Source: Synanceia verrucosa (Eukaryota > Chordata > Actinopteri > Perciformes > Synanceiidae). Taken from it: 64,000 bases of DNA. The stretch is taken from positions 6,900,353-6,964,352 of the forward strand of contig CM056566.1 of assembly GCA_029721515.1 (NCBI GenBank), written 5' to 3'. The translations under genes were made by a program, and so were the position numbers. Below, one piece after another: positions 1 to 13,700 of this stretch (position 1 is its first letter; each line of letters begins with the position of its first letter). The notes under the pieces were generated by a model. It had not been told where the DNA came from. It saw nothing but the letters and a program-made list of their open reading frames with translations, and did no database searches.

Positions 1-276
1 GTGGAGTTTGTATGTTCTCCCCGTGTCTGTGTGGGTTCTCTCCAGGGACTCCGGCTTCCTCCCACCATCCAAAAACATGCATGGGGATTAGGTTAATTGG
101 CTAATTTAAATTGCCCGTAGGTGTGAATGGTTGTCTGTCTCTGTGTCCTGTGATGAACTGAAGACTTGTCCAGGGTGTACCCTGCCTTTCACCCTGAGAC
201 AGCTGGGATAGGCTCCAGCTCCCCAGCGACCCTATGTGAGGATAAGTGGTAGAAAATGGAAGGATGGATGGATATA
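1..276 (+). repeat. tRNA-derived SINE, 5'-truncated by the window edge
   Basis: The body and tail match the copies at 7807-8088 and 9125-9486. Shared landmarks are the 'tccggcttcctcccaccatc' type segment, 'aaaaacatgcatgg', 'cctgtgatgaactg', 'agacagctgggata' and a GGATGGAT tail near 261-272. The tRNA-like head would lie before base 1. It is in the same orientation as the other copies in the window. The family name is not assigned. Confidence 0.8.
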
Positions 277-1237
277 TATTAGCTGTGTGAACTCCAGTTG
301 GTTCAGCAGAAACATGCCAAAAGCACAATTATGTTGTTCAGGCCTGAAAAAGTGTACTTTTATATGAAAACACAGACATTTAAAGCCATCATCCTTGAAC
401 TAAAATTCACACATTGAAATGTGCACACTCCCATTCTTCAGCCAACCCAACCAGAGGTTTGCCTCCTTAATGAGAAGCAGGCCATCTGACCAAACCATTG
501 TCTCTCAACTGACTGTGTCATCTGTAACATGTTCCCATACACATGGCTTGGCTTCAGACATTTGATGGTGAGCAAACACAGTGCTAGTATCTGTACAGAC
601 AGTAATGAGCCTGCTGAGAGGAAGGGATTTTACAGATTTGATTTGCAGAAAATCTTGTAGATCACAAACAACCGACCCAAATATGATGTGAGGTTATGTG
701 TTACTGACATGCGGCATATTCAAAACAAAACACAAAGCTGAAAAGACACTCTTCCTCATTGTCATTCTTGCTCTTGGCACTGTATTAAATTTTTGGTTTT
801 ATGTTTTAGTTTATTATTCAAAGCAAAGTGAGCTGTACATTTTCTGCTGAGTTACAGTTTCACAGTATTTGAATCAGATGCCACTGATGAATATGGCTTT
901 GTTATTTTTCAGTTATTGTAAGAATATAAATGACAAATACAAAAAGCATACTAATTTGAATAAAAAATGAACTGTGCACATGCAGGGGTGAACTGACATA
1001 TTTTAATCAAACCTTCGTGTCACATCATTTAAGCTGCATGAGCACCATGGTGGCTGCTCTCCTAGGAAGTGATGCAGCAGTGCAGCATCTATGTTTATGG
1101 AAGAAAGTGATTGTAGCCACTGGATGTCTGTGCTAAATACTATGTATGTGCCCACAGAGCAACATGATACATCATATGAGGCAGAAAATGTTGTTTCAGG
1201 CATGAGTAGCGTCATGTAACGCAGTCTGTTAAGTAAG
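277..1237 (-). other. slc12a8 3' UTR and downstream flank
   Basis: No coding signal is seen here. On the minus strand this lies directly after the slc12a8 stop codon. An AATAAA polyadenylation signal (plus-strand tttatt, 810-815) would end the transcript near 790. The 3' UTR limit is inferred. The part from 277 to about 789 is plain intergenic sequence in which I see nothing else. Confidence 0.45.
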
Positions 1238-4200
1238 TTAGTGGAGGGGTGGTTGCACCATCTTGCCAGCCATGATGATTGAGGATTGGTGATAGCGGTG
1301 ACGAGAGGCAAAGTCAGCATTTTCCTCTGTCAGCTGTTTGGTTTTCAGTCCGACTCCGGGCAGAGAGGGGGTGAGTACCATCTCATCCAGAGGAGATCCT
1401 TTCCTCCTGAAAGAGTACAGAGACATGGGTGTCAAGAGACAGAGTCAAATTACCACATAATTGGAAAAAGAACAGATAAAATGTCTTATCTGGACAGATA
1501 TTTAGAAAATTCTACGACAAATTCAATTTAAAACTCATTCTTGTGAACTGATTCCTCGCTATTCCGTAACCATGACAACCACACAATACCTGCAAACGCT
1601 ATTCAATGTTGATTTGAGCCACGAGAAAAAGCTGAAGCGAGCTGCGATACCTGCAAAAAAAATTTAAATCCAAACTGTTATCAGGAGAAATTAACTCATT
1701 TCAATACTTAAATATACACTCCCAAAAATATTGTGTCGTTATTTCTAATTCTAACAGTGCAGGGAGAAACACTTGCAGCATTGCATCGACCATCTGTGGG
1801 ACAACTGCTTAACATTTGCAGAGCTCATGCTCCAAAATGTTGTGAGTCAGGCAGCTGAGGCATGCTGAACTGTGGTCAGTTTCATGCACAGGTGCTGGGT
1901 TTCTCACCAAGTTATTCTAGAAATCCTAAGACACAACAGCTGCCAGCCTGCCAGGCAAAGAGACCACAAGTGAAACTCCCAGAAATGAGCCAGAGCACAT
2001 TAACGGGTCACAGAGCAACTGAGCACAGGGAAACCAAACCATAACGCTTCTAGGTAAACTGCAATCATTTTGGTGGACACAATGGGATCTAAATGACCTA
2101 ATAACACAAGAAAAAAAAACAACAAAAGAATTGTATTGATATGAAAAGACATAACTTGCAGACAACTCGGTTATAAAAGGTCTAACATCACACAGGTTTA
2201 TGGAATGGCTTTGTAAACGTCCTACAGAAATAACAGTGCAGTTATAAATAACATTTGCTCCATCCAGCAGTCAGTAAACTGAATAAGTAAATATCAGTGA
2301 CATAAAATGGTGATTAATAAATAGAATGGTGTAAGCTCCAATTTCAGTTTGTTATATTTCTTCAATCAAAATTAAAGGACGTTTTACATCCAAAGTTCAC
2401 TTTGGTCTACCAAGCTGGAAGATGTTGCTCACCAACTTGGATTTCCCATTTATAACGCCTCTACCTGTCCAAGTGAGGATATTAGGTAAAGACAGGACCT
2501 CACCATGAAGCAAAGTGTGTTCAAAGAGGAAATGAACTGATCACCTGTAGGTAGTCCAGGACTTGTTTTCCCGATGTAGAAGAAGAGCAGCAAGGCAAAC
2601 ACTATGTTTGCCAATGCATAAGCCCACTGAATAACAAACATAATCAATATGGAGGTCAATGCCTGAAAGACAAATTAAACATATTCATTCAACTAAACCA
2701 TTAGAACAAAGAGAAATAATGTATGACATGACATGTGTAGTTTATACCCCGATAAGAGCAGCCCAGTGGTTGCAGAACTTTGTATACCAGGACTTCTGCA
2801 TGGGTTTGATTTCAAAGCTCTGGTGCTCAGCTTTACCTCCAGCATCTGAAGCTGAAGTGAATGAGGGTCAGATCACTGAAACAGGTTTGATCTGGTTAAC
2901 ATAGTTTGATGGTTAGAGCTGATCACCTGTGCTAGGATTGTGAGGGTCAGCAGATGACTCCTCCTCCTCAGCGTTGACTTGTGCTTCCTCTCTGTCTCCA
3001 CACTGTATCTCAGCCTCCTCATGTGGTGGAGCTGAACTCAGCTCCTCTCCTCTCTCTTCAGAGAACATGTTTCTGTTCAGGTCCAAGCCAAAGCTGTCCA
3101 TCAGCTTCTGCTGTGTAGTGATATTAGTCTTTCTGCTCTTGCCTCTACTGCTCAGCTCTTGCATGGAAGAGCTCTTCCCAGTCCCGGTATCAAAATTTGA
3201 CACTGGGGGGAAGATCTGGTTCATGTCCTTGGTGAACTCCAACAGAGTGCCTTTACCCTGCGGACTCTGGCCTCTGCTCCCATAGCTTGGGAGTGTGGCC
3301 TCGATCAGAGGCCTGGAGCTCTGCCTGGTCGACCAGTGCTGGTTTCTTTTGCCTGTGATGACAGTGTCCCTCTTCTCTTTGGTCTGCAGCTGGAAGGTCA
3401 TGGCCACGCTGAAGTAGGAGTAGTCAATGAAGCTGTAGGTGAGCATGAAGTTTATGGTGACGATGGGGGCCAGCACATTGACCTGACCGATGAAAATGAA
3501 GGCCATGGTCAGCAGGCTGGTCAGACAGATTGCTGCCACTGGAGTCCTGTTCGGGCCTTTCTGTCCAACAGACAAGCAAAATAACCTACATTGGTGACTG
3601 TAACATTAAACATGTGAACTATAACTAGTTCCACAAAGCTGAAATCAGACCTGTACCAGAGCAGAAACCTCAGAAAATCAGAACAGATTTTTACCCGCTA
3701 TGTACAACAGCAAATTCACATGCCCTGCGTCTACACAGTGCGGCTGGAACAAAGAGTGTGAAGAAACAGCCACCTACAGTGAATGATGACATTAGTGTGA
3801 TGACATTTGAGTAATATAAAACCAGTAAAAAGTAGCAGCTGTTTCTAACGTGGTTTTAACCAGCTTGCTTTCACTAGCCAGGTCCAATCAGACAGTGTGA
3901 GGAGCAGTGCTGTATGCCTGGCAGGCCTCCAGAGCACACAGCGGAGCGGGGCCCGGCCCATCGCCCTTCCTGCATTTGTTCTGAAGCTTTGATTTGGGCC
4001 AAGATGTCTAGGGCCTCATTCCAGCCTGCTGAGAGAGGTCAGACACTGCTGCCACTGAGGAAAGGGGGTGGACGGGGTCAGGGTGTCAACGTGACCGTGT
4101 TTGCGTGGTCATACTGCAGTCAGTCCACTCACTTCTTCAGAGTGGAGTCCCAACTCTATTGTTAGTCAGACCTGTCACTACTTCCTGTAGAGTCCACCCC

Positions 4201-7200
4201 CTGTACATCCAGACTACTGGCACTTATTAGTGTGAAGAAAGTGAAGGAAGGACTCAGATCCTTTGCTTAAAAATACTAACACTACACTGGAAGTCCTCAA
4301 TGCAGAAAAATGGTCCTGTGACTATAAGACTATTATATAGTATATCAATAAATTACTGTCATTCATGCATGTAAAAGCAAGATTATGTAATAATTGTGTA
4401 ATATTTTACTAAGACTAATCATTATTTTCTTTATAGATCAATCTGCTGATATTTTCTGGAGTAATTGATTTGATTTTAAAATGATGAAAATAGCAATGTT
4501 TGCCACAATTTCCCAGGGCACACAATGCTTGTTTTGTTCAACTAAAAGTACATGAAAATAATTCAAAATGAATTCAAACAATGAATTGGAAAAAAGTGGA
4601 AAATCCTCACAAGCTGGAGCAATTTGCTAATGTGCATGTCTCAGCCTTGTTTTAGTGAAGACAAGTCATCACTTTAAATCAAGGCCCCCTAATTTGTCAA
4701 CATGTGAGCTCAGTAGCCATTTATAATTTCATCCATAAGTACTTAAAGAACTTCTCATCCCTGTTGGCTTAAAAGTTGAGCATCAAAGTTTGATGCCATA
4801 TGGTTGAAAGCTTGGCAAAAAGCTCATCAGTGGATATCTATTTAGGATTGTTTTCTAACTCCATTAGTTTAGCTTAACAATGATAAGTAGCAAAAACATT
4901 CAGTCAGTAGTACTGACAACGGTCTGAACCACCCCTTTGGTACTGGTCTTATGGTTTGCTGTTCTAATGCTTTGCAGGTAAATGAGTCTTTTGGCCTTGA
5001 TAGTAAAATGTCCTGCTTACTCTTTACTGCATCACATCTAATAATTTTAATGTCACAAATTAAGTGAACTCACTGGTGAATAAACACACACCCTCACTAC
5101 ATAATCCACATTTACATCTTGGTGACTCAAGCTAATATTTTTCAGTATACTGTGGACTGTCCAGGCACCCCTCCCTTTTCTGACTCCATCCGTCCACCCA
5201 CCCCTCTTCCCAGGAAAGCAAGAGCAGGGATGACCCTCTCTTGGGCGATGCACTGGAGGATCCTGGGTGCTCCGTACAGGCCGCCCATGCATGAAGCCAG
5301 GGAGGAGATATAGAGGCCCAGCAGGAAGAGGAAGCCCACCAAGGAGACCTGAAGGAAGAGGGAAAACAAACAGAGGGTGGAAGAGGATGGGGTGGGGTTA
5401 GGAGCTCACAACAGCTACACCCAGTTCAGTTCCGCTGCAGCCAGCCCCTTGTGAAAACAATGAGACCTAACCACTGAGGGAAGAAAGTGCATTGATTGGT
5501 TAAAGCAAAATCAAACATTAATATGAGCGTGAGTTTTACAGTATAGACTCCCATGATCATTTAATTGATTCAGACATTGTTTCCCTGTCTTGTGCATGAA
5601 TCTAAATTTAAAACTTTACCCTGCACAGACTAATCCCATCAAACGCAGCCTTCCTAACATCAGCTGTGCATATGGAGAGCTCAATGACTACAAATGTTTA
5701 ACAGTGTGTGACACTGTTGCAGTAAGATCACACAACTTTCACAGTATGATAAAAATATGCAAGAGAACTGAAATTGAGAGAATTTATTTCTTTTTTTCCC
5801 CTTTTATACTATGATTCAAGTATTAGACTTTGCACAATTGAAACTCTATTCATAATGAAAGGCACGTTTGATGAAACATCATGTTAAGAAATGAAATGAT
5901 AAACTGAGGCTACACTACTGTGATTTTGGGGTGCTGCTATCCCAATTTACACATGAATAAAATGAGAGGACTGTCTACTGTATACACTAGGGCTGACACA
6001 ATATCACATTTTCACTATTGTATAATCACATTGATTATTATGAGCATGAACTTTTATTATTGCACAGTTTGTCTTCCTCTTTGGCTCTTTGATTTGATAA
6101 ATCACACAATAAGAGTATAGGAAGGTGGAGCGTGACTCTCCATGACTCATAACGGTACAAATGATTTAAGAGGTGCTGGTTTATTTACACAATATTATCA
6201 CATATGATTAATTAATATTATATGACTATTGTATGTATATACGGGTACATCGCAACACCCCTTGTATACACCATAATTAACACAACTTCAGATTATATCT
6301 GATTCATTATTTAGTTTGTCAATGCACTATTGTCAAGTATAACTTGAATGAAAAAGTAATCAGTGGATGCTACATTTCAAAGCTGAAAACAGAGTCAAAA
6401 CCAGAACTAAGCACGTCACATTAACAAAGTGAGCCATCATGGGGAATCCCCTAGCCTCACCCTTCTGTTGAGGGACCTTTCCAACAGGGCAGAATGGAAA
6501 GAGAGAGGAGGTTTACCTTTTCTGCTATCAAGAAGTCATAGCGCAGAGCTTCTCTGGTGCAGACGGCCCCCAGAAGGAAGACAAAAACCAGATACAGGAA
6601 CCACCTGTGGGTCACCAACAGTACACCACTCAGGATTATGAACAACTGCAGGCTCTCTCATCATTAGTGGGAGAATTGTGTCATCGTTGCCACATAAGTG
6701 AGTCTCTGATAGGGTCATACTGGGCTATGAGTGTGCTCTCCAGTGAAGGTGAAAATGGCTGTCCTTTTGATGGAAGACACCTCAAAGTGACCTACCATGA
6801 TTCATACCTTGGGGGAGAGTCTTACCGGTGTAAGAAGAAAGAAAGTACTCCTTAATTTTTACTTTTTCATAGCACAGCGTATAGTTGAATAGCAATTCGT
6901 AAGATACAATTGTTTTATTTTATGACATTTGTAAGCAGAACGCTGCAGCTCAGCCTGTGTGATTCCACAGCACATCCGTCTGTGTATTTTTTACAGCAGG
7001 CCCGCCATTGTTGTCTTTACTTCTTAAAGTGGAATTACTTTCACTGCAGGTCAGTTGGCTCATTTTTACTGTAGTTGTGGTCTTGTGTACTTAACTGTGT
7101 AGCGTTTCACTGCTGTTTTTCTTTAAATTACATAATATTATTGTGTGTTTGTGTGTTGGGGTGTTGTCATACGAGGTGAAGACAGCTGCTAGCGTTCCCA

Positions 7201-10200
7201 CAGGGATGTTGTGTTCAGGTCGCTGAAGGTCAGAGCTCATGTTGAAGCCTGCCATGACCCCTACACACATACACACACACAGAAACACACCACAAATATG
7301 TACACAACATACTGTACAATGGACATTTACTTTCAATGCTGCGTAATGGTGCAAGAAATGAAAAGGAGTGTTTGACACTTAGCCTTAAGGTGTTCCAAAT
7401 GCATCCTGCACGTGCTATACAAACTGTGAGTGTGTAGTGTACACTGTAACATATTTTCTACACAATACTAGAAGAAACAGAGATGATGGGGCCTCCCCAC
7501 CTGTAGCAGCAGGGAAGAAGACTCCAAAGACGGTGAAGAACGTTTCTCCTGGGGTGTAATCTGGCATTGTGTTGCTGCTGAGCAGCCTGGCTGAATAACC
7601 AATGAATCCATGTTCTGAGAGAGGACAAAAGAAGAAACATTTTTCCATTTAAATGTGTTTTTTTTTCTAATCCACATCACGTCTGCACCAGGGGATTATG
7701 ACTTACAGTGTCACACACCACAATAATATAGACATAAAGTTTGAAAAATATTTCATGTTGTCAGCAATAATTAGAGATTTCATATTTAAAACAAAACTGT
7801 AACACAGTTTGCATGTTCTCCCCATGTCTGTGTGGGTTCTCTCTGGTACTCTGGCTTCCTCCCACCATCCAAAAACATGCATGGAGATTAAATTAATTGC
7901 CTAATTTAAATTGACCGTAGGTGTGAATGTGAGTGTGAGTGGTTGTCTGTCTCTATGTGTCCTGTGATGAACTGGAGACTTGTCCAGGTTGTACCCTGCC
8001 TTTCACCCTAAGACAGCTGGGATAGGCTCCAGCCCCCCCAGCGACCCTATGAGAGGATAAGCGGTAGAAAATGGAAGGATGGATATATTACAGCACTCAT
8101 ACAGTAGGCACTTTCATGCAAGTAGATATTGCTACATGCCTAATAAAAGCAAAATGACTGGTTATAAGGTGCTTTAAAAGCATGCAGGTTATAAGCAAAA
8201 TGACTGGTTATAAGGTGCTTTAAAAGCATGCAGGTTATAAGCAAAATGACTGGTTATAAGGTGCTTTAAAAGCATGCAGTCTGAGGTCTGGGCAGGTCAG
8301 TTGGGTCTAGAGCAGTTTGTTGAGAGTACTGAGGGAGGGATGGTTTTGCACCAGTGGGGGCCAGTTAATCCACAGTCCGAAGGCAGGCCTATGCTACAAT
8401 ACCGGACATTTCCCCCTTGGTTATCTTGCGATGGGAAAGAATGTGTTCTCTCAGATTAATGACATGTTTATCCAAAAGGAAGTCACCACCCTTTTCAGAA
8501 GCTCAGCGGCTTCCAAGTTTGAGAGAAAGAATGAGAGAGAGAGAGAGAGAGAAAGAAAGAGCGAGCATGTTTCTTCTTTTTGTTTCAGACAGAGGGAAAA
8601 ACAAAGGCTGAATACACTAGTGAATCTGAATACACATGTTCTCCAGGATAGGACAGATTTTAAAGAGTGACATCAAAATGAACTAGGTGTCCAAACTCTG
8701 GTTCACTCATGTGACCCTGCGAGGCCGCCCTCTGTCTAAACAACCACAATCTAACAGCCAGTGTCCATGTCCTGTACCATGGGCTCCCCACCCACATTAC
8801 AACATGCACTCTAGCATCCAACCATGTTAGAAAACTATTTCCATGAACACGCAGTCATTGCTTGGATAAATTAGATTTGATCTAAAGAACTTTGAACCAA
8901 ATCTGCAAACAAACATGCCTTTCAAGTAGAACTTTTGTGTGAGTTTGCAGTGAGGGACTGCAGTCACAGGCCTCCTACCATGCTCTTTTTTAAAAGCCAT
9001 GCTTAGATTTATTTGACTTGGAGCCACAAAAGCAAAAAGTGGCCACGCTGTCTTTAAGTGCAGTGCACAAATGAAGAAACTCAAACCTTAAATCCGATAA
9101 ATATCAGCATGCCAGTTAGTTTAAGGGGCGGCACGGTGGTGTAGTGATTAGCACTGTCACCTCACAGCAAGAAGATACCGGGTTCGAGTCCCGGGCCTGG
9201 GGCCTTTCTGTGTGGAGTTTGCACGTTCTCCCCGTGTCTGCATGGGTTCTCTCTGGGTACTCCGGCTTCCTCCCACCATCCAAAAACATGCATGGTTAAT
9301 TGGCTACTTTAAATTGACTGTAGGTGTCAATGTGAGTGTGAGTGGTTGTCTGTCTCTATGTGTCCTGTGATGAACTGGAGACTTGTCCAGGGTGTGCCCT
9401 GCCTTCTGCCCTAAGACAGCTGGGATAAGGTCCGGCCCCCCCGCGACCCTATGAGGATAAGCAGTAGATAACGGATGGATGGATAGTTAGTTTGAAGAAG
9501 GAATTTAAAAGATGAGAATGATGTGGCGTTCCTAAAGGCTGTGTTATTAATCACATTTTCCTTTTTATTTGTACTGCATACTACAGCTGTCCTTAAAAAG
9601 TATACACGGTTACATGCAGTTGCATAGAAATGGAATACACTACTTCGTCATATCTTTTTGCCTTGAACTTTGAAGCTCTTCCACATATGTGGAACTGAGG
9701 ACTGTGTCAGAATAGCCAGAAAAGGATGTTGATGTCTGCAAAATACCACCAGATGTAGTAGGACATCCTGGTATTTTTGGCATACTGCATTTGAGACATT
9801 ACTTATCAGACATGCAAAATATTGTTATACCATATCGGACTGGTCTGGGGCCCTTTGATTATAAACCAATCTCTAGGAACAAAGGTGGAGCTGCATCCAC
9901 CAATATCTCAGGTAGTGCACAGGCACATGAGGGGTTAACAAGTCACTGACATACACTTCCAGTCAAAAGTTTGGACACATCTTTTTATTTAACGTCTCTG
10001 TATATTTTCATAACTATTTACATTGTAGATTCTCACTGAAGGCATCAAAAGGATGAATGGACATGACTACCTCATGAAGCTCATCGAGAGAAGGCCAAGA
10101 ATTTGCAAAGCATGCATCAAAACAAAAGGTGGCTACTTTGAGGAATCTACAACATAAAACATATCTAACATAGTTATTTAACATTTTTTCTCTGCTACAT

Positions 10201-10675
10201 AATTCCATATAAATTGCTTCCTAGACTTAATGTCTTCAGTATGAATCTACAACGTAGAAAGTAGTAAAAATAAAGAAAAAAAAACACTGAATGAGAAGGT
10301 GTGTCTAAACTTTTGACTGGTAGTATACATTGGAGCAATACTTTAAAAGTGATCAGTAAAATGATTATTATTGTTAATAATAAAATCAATAGGGTAAATA
10401 AATGGCAGCTGTAGTTGTAGAAAACCACCCAAAAAAACAGGAACAACCATTTTTAAGACATACGAGCCGCTGTATGAGAATAGGCTGCATGAAGTGCATT
10501 ACAGCCTTACATAAATCAGGCTGGTAGAGAAAGTTGGACCAATGATGAAAGTTCTGTATTGTTACAGTTTTATTTTTGTGACATCAGTCAACACATGGCT
10601 CAAAACACTGCTGTGCCCAAATACAGCCACACTGAGATATTTACTGTAGTTACAAGTTAAAATAAACTGTAAAGA

Positions 10676-10709
<34 letters not shown>

Positions 10710-13700
10710 TGTGTGTGCATATTGCAGGTTTATATTGTCTGGAGAACAAGTGTATGGACAGAGCAGGGCTCTTTTCTGAACTCAACATTCCTCTGATGCA
10801 GACTGGAATGTGTAGTCAGATTACATGAGTGTTTGAGGCCTCTCCCTCTGTCCGCCTGACCTCTTACTCTCCCACACTAACCAGTATAAACTGCTGTGCT
10901 GGGGTGTTACAGAGGTGGGGCAGGTCCTGCTGGGATGATTGAGAGCTATATATTATAGTGTGGCTCACAGGGAGGGATGATGTAGCGGTCTCTGGAGCAG
11001 CAGTGGGACTCACATCTCAGTCCTGGCTGTCTCTCTTTGTCATTTTCCAAAAATGTGGGTGAGTCTGGTCAACACCCTAAACCCCAGACCCAAGCGGCAC
11101 ATTATGGCTTCCTGCTCTGTGGGGAAAAGGTTTCAACTGAAAGGGACTGGGCGAGAGAGTCAGATTCATCTGAGCACCACAATGAGGAAGGTTTCCTTGT
11201 TGAATTGTTTAGCTGCAGAAACAACACGTCACTGACGTTAATAAACAATTTACCACATAATGACGAGAGTTGCCCTCCCATCAGGGGTGATAAAAACTAT
11301 TCTGAGCAATTGTACATACAGCTATGCAACCATTAAATTATTCCTGTTACTCTAGGAAGGATTCTTCATGACCATAGGAAATGAGGAAGCCAGGTGAGAG
11401 TTTATGTTCAGATATACTATAAAACATCCTTAACATCTAATGTTACGAACAAGGAGTCAGTCAGATAGTGGCCCAGGATGTATTTGGACAGAATAAGGTA
11501 GATGTACAGTACATATATACCACTTTTTATATAATAATGTCTTTAAAACAATCTTTACTGTTTGATTTGTGCTAGAAACCACAGTAATCTGTTGTTGGGG
11601 TTCAAAGCCACACTTTACTAATTAGACTAGGGTTCACAGCGAACAACTTTTGATTAATCTGATGGTTATATTATAGAAACTGATAAATTGTTCACCATTT
11701 TCTTACATTTTATAGCCCAAACATCTTAACAAACTGACAGATACTTTATCTGGCGTATGTATGTATGTATATATGTATATATCTCAATCACTTGCTGATA
11801 TGACATACCTTAGTTATGGCAGTGATGGATCATGGTTTTCATGTCTGACAGTGCACATGTGTTATCATATGACTGTAGCGATGGCTCTTTTCCTTCAGGA
11901 TGTGCCTCTGTGTTCACTGTGTGCAGGATAATCTGGGCTGTCTCAACATGCTAGTGGACCTGCTGGTCTTCTGCCAACCATGAGGTCACCACAACACACA
12001 CAGAAGCTCTTAATTGGAAAAAGCTGGGTGGTTAAACTTGCCTCTGCTTACTGTAATATGAAGAAGGTGGAGGTTGGGAGTTGTAGACAAATACAGTTTA
12101 GGGTGGAATTAAGGAGTTTGTTGTTTTTTTTTTTTTTATTATTTCATACTAGGGTGTGAGAAGTTGCAAAGCTTAATATTACAATGAGTACTATGAGTCC
12201 CTTTTGGTTTGCTGGGAAAATACCAAAAAATGTGATAATTCACAATGAAACACACATGTGTACTTCTCTATAGTTACAGTTAACTGTTGTTTTCTGTTGC
12301 TGTCTGTAAGGTATAGACTAGTTAGTGTCTGCAATGTGCTATTCACATAGAGGACTGGCTTGACTCCTGGAACACTTTTTCTCTTCCCACTGGACAGGAC
12401 GCTGATAATCAGTGAGAACAGGAAATGTGGGGAAGGACTTCCGGGCGGCCAGCAAAAGAATACAATCTACTCAAAAAAAAAAAACATTTCCTCACCACAA
12501 AAAGAAAAGTCTTCTCAGTAAACACACTGCCAGCTTCTACTACTAACAAGCCACTGAGGGCAAAACAAAGTTCTTACTGGAGGAAAAAAAAAACAGGTTG
12601 AGTGACGAAAAAAGTTCAAATTTGTGTCAAAAAGGTTGACACTCAAACATCAATCTCATAAAGTTAACTGCAGAGATTCTGTCTCAGTGGAAGACAAGAC
12701 CTGACAATAATAGGTGGTGCTACAGCTCCCCCTATTGGCTTGAACAGGACATTCACATTGGATTACTCATCTTTGAAGGCCGATCAACGTGTCACACACC
12801 AGAAATGCTTTTGAAACTAGTAACAAAAAGGAGCTAAGAATATTATTATTATTATTTTAAAAAGAATAAAACATTTTAACACATAAGTTACACAAGTGTA
12901 GTGACTTTTTAATGGTATTCTTGATGGTTTGGCTATTCACTCTTTGAGTATCAGCCGTTTTTTAAAACAGAAAGTGCCTTGTGCCAGCATTTTTGCCCAT
13001 TTTAAGTCATATCCACAGAATATTTAGTATGTCTCTGAAAACACTGAATAGCTCAAATGAAAGAAGAGACTATATTTCATCATGAAAAAAAAACGTTTGT
13101 TTTTACCTTGTTACATTCTTGTTTTATCTGGAGGAGAGTAGAGGATGCTTTCACCAAAATCACCACTTTTTTTTCCGAATCTGTCTGTTTTGCTCTCTAA
13201 TTTCAATTGTCTCCACTTCCTGCTTTGATCTCTGTGGTGTATACCGTCTCTTCATGTCCCAACTACATCTCCCAGAAGTCCCAACATTACTCACCGGTTG
13301 TGGGAGACCCACTGCCAAAAAAACACTTTGACGTTGAAATACTTCAATGGCACTCAAAGAGTAAACGTAGTTGAAGATTGAGGCTTTGCTTATTTTTCTG
13401 TTGAAGTTTCCTAGAATTGGTACTAAATGCCTACATAACTGTGATCTAGTAAAATGCTATTTCAGTGGTTTTGGCATTACTAAAGACCATACAGTGTATT
13501 AGAAGACACAAAACATCAGAACTGATTCAACCCTTCTCACTTTACCCTTTGTATACAGTATATTCATGAACCCCCCAGTCCTACCAGGGTCAAGGTGCGT
13601 GAAGGTGCCGATGACAAAGTCCAGTGTGGACACTGCCAGCACAGCCAGCAGCAACAGCTGGAGTCGGACGATCCATTTCACGCCAGCCAGGTTGATTCCA

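Noticed and set aside
2974..3584. Plus-strand ORFs opposite the large slc12a8 exon
   Set aside because: They are antisense shadows of the exon at 2927-3560, with no family features.
8147..8279. CRISPR-like array
   Set aside because: The repeats are directly adjacent with no unique spacers, and the genome is vertebrate.
9125..9200. Possible tRNA gene
   Set aside because: A- and B-box-like segments are present, but the sequence does not fold into a standard cloverleaf by eye and continues into a SINE body with a GGAT tail.
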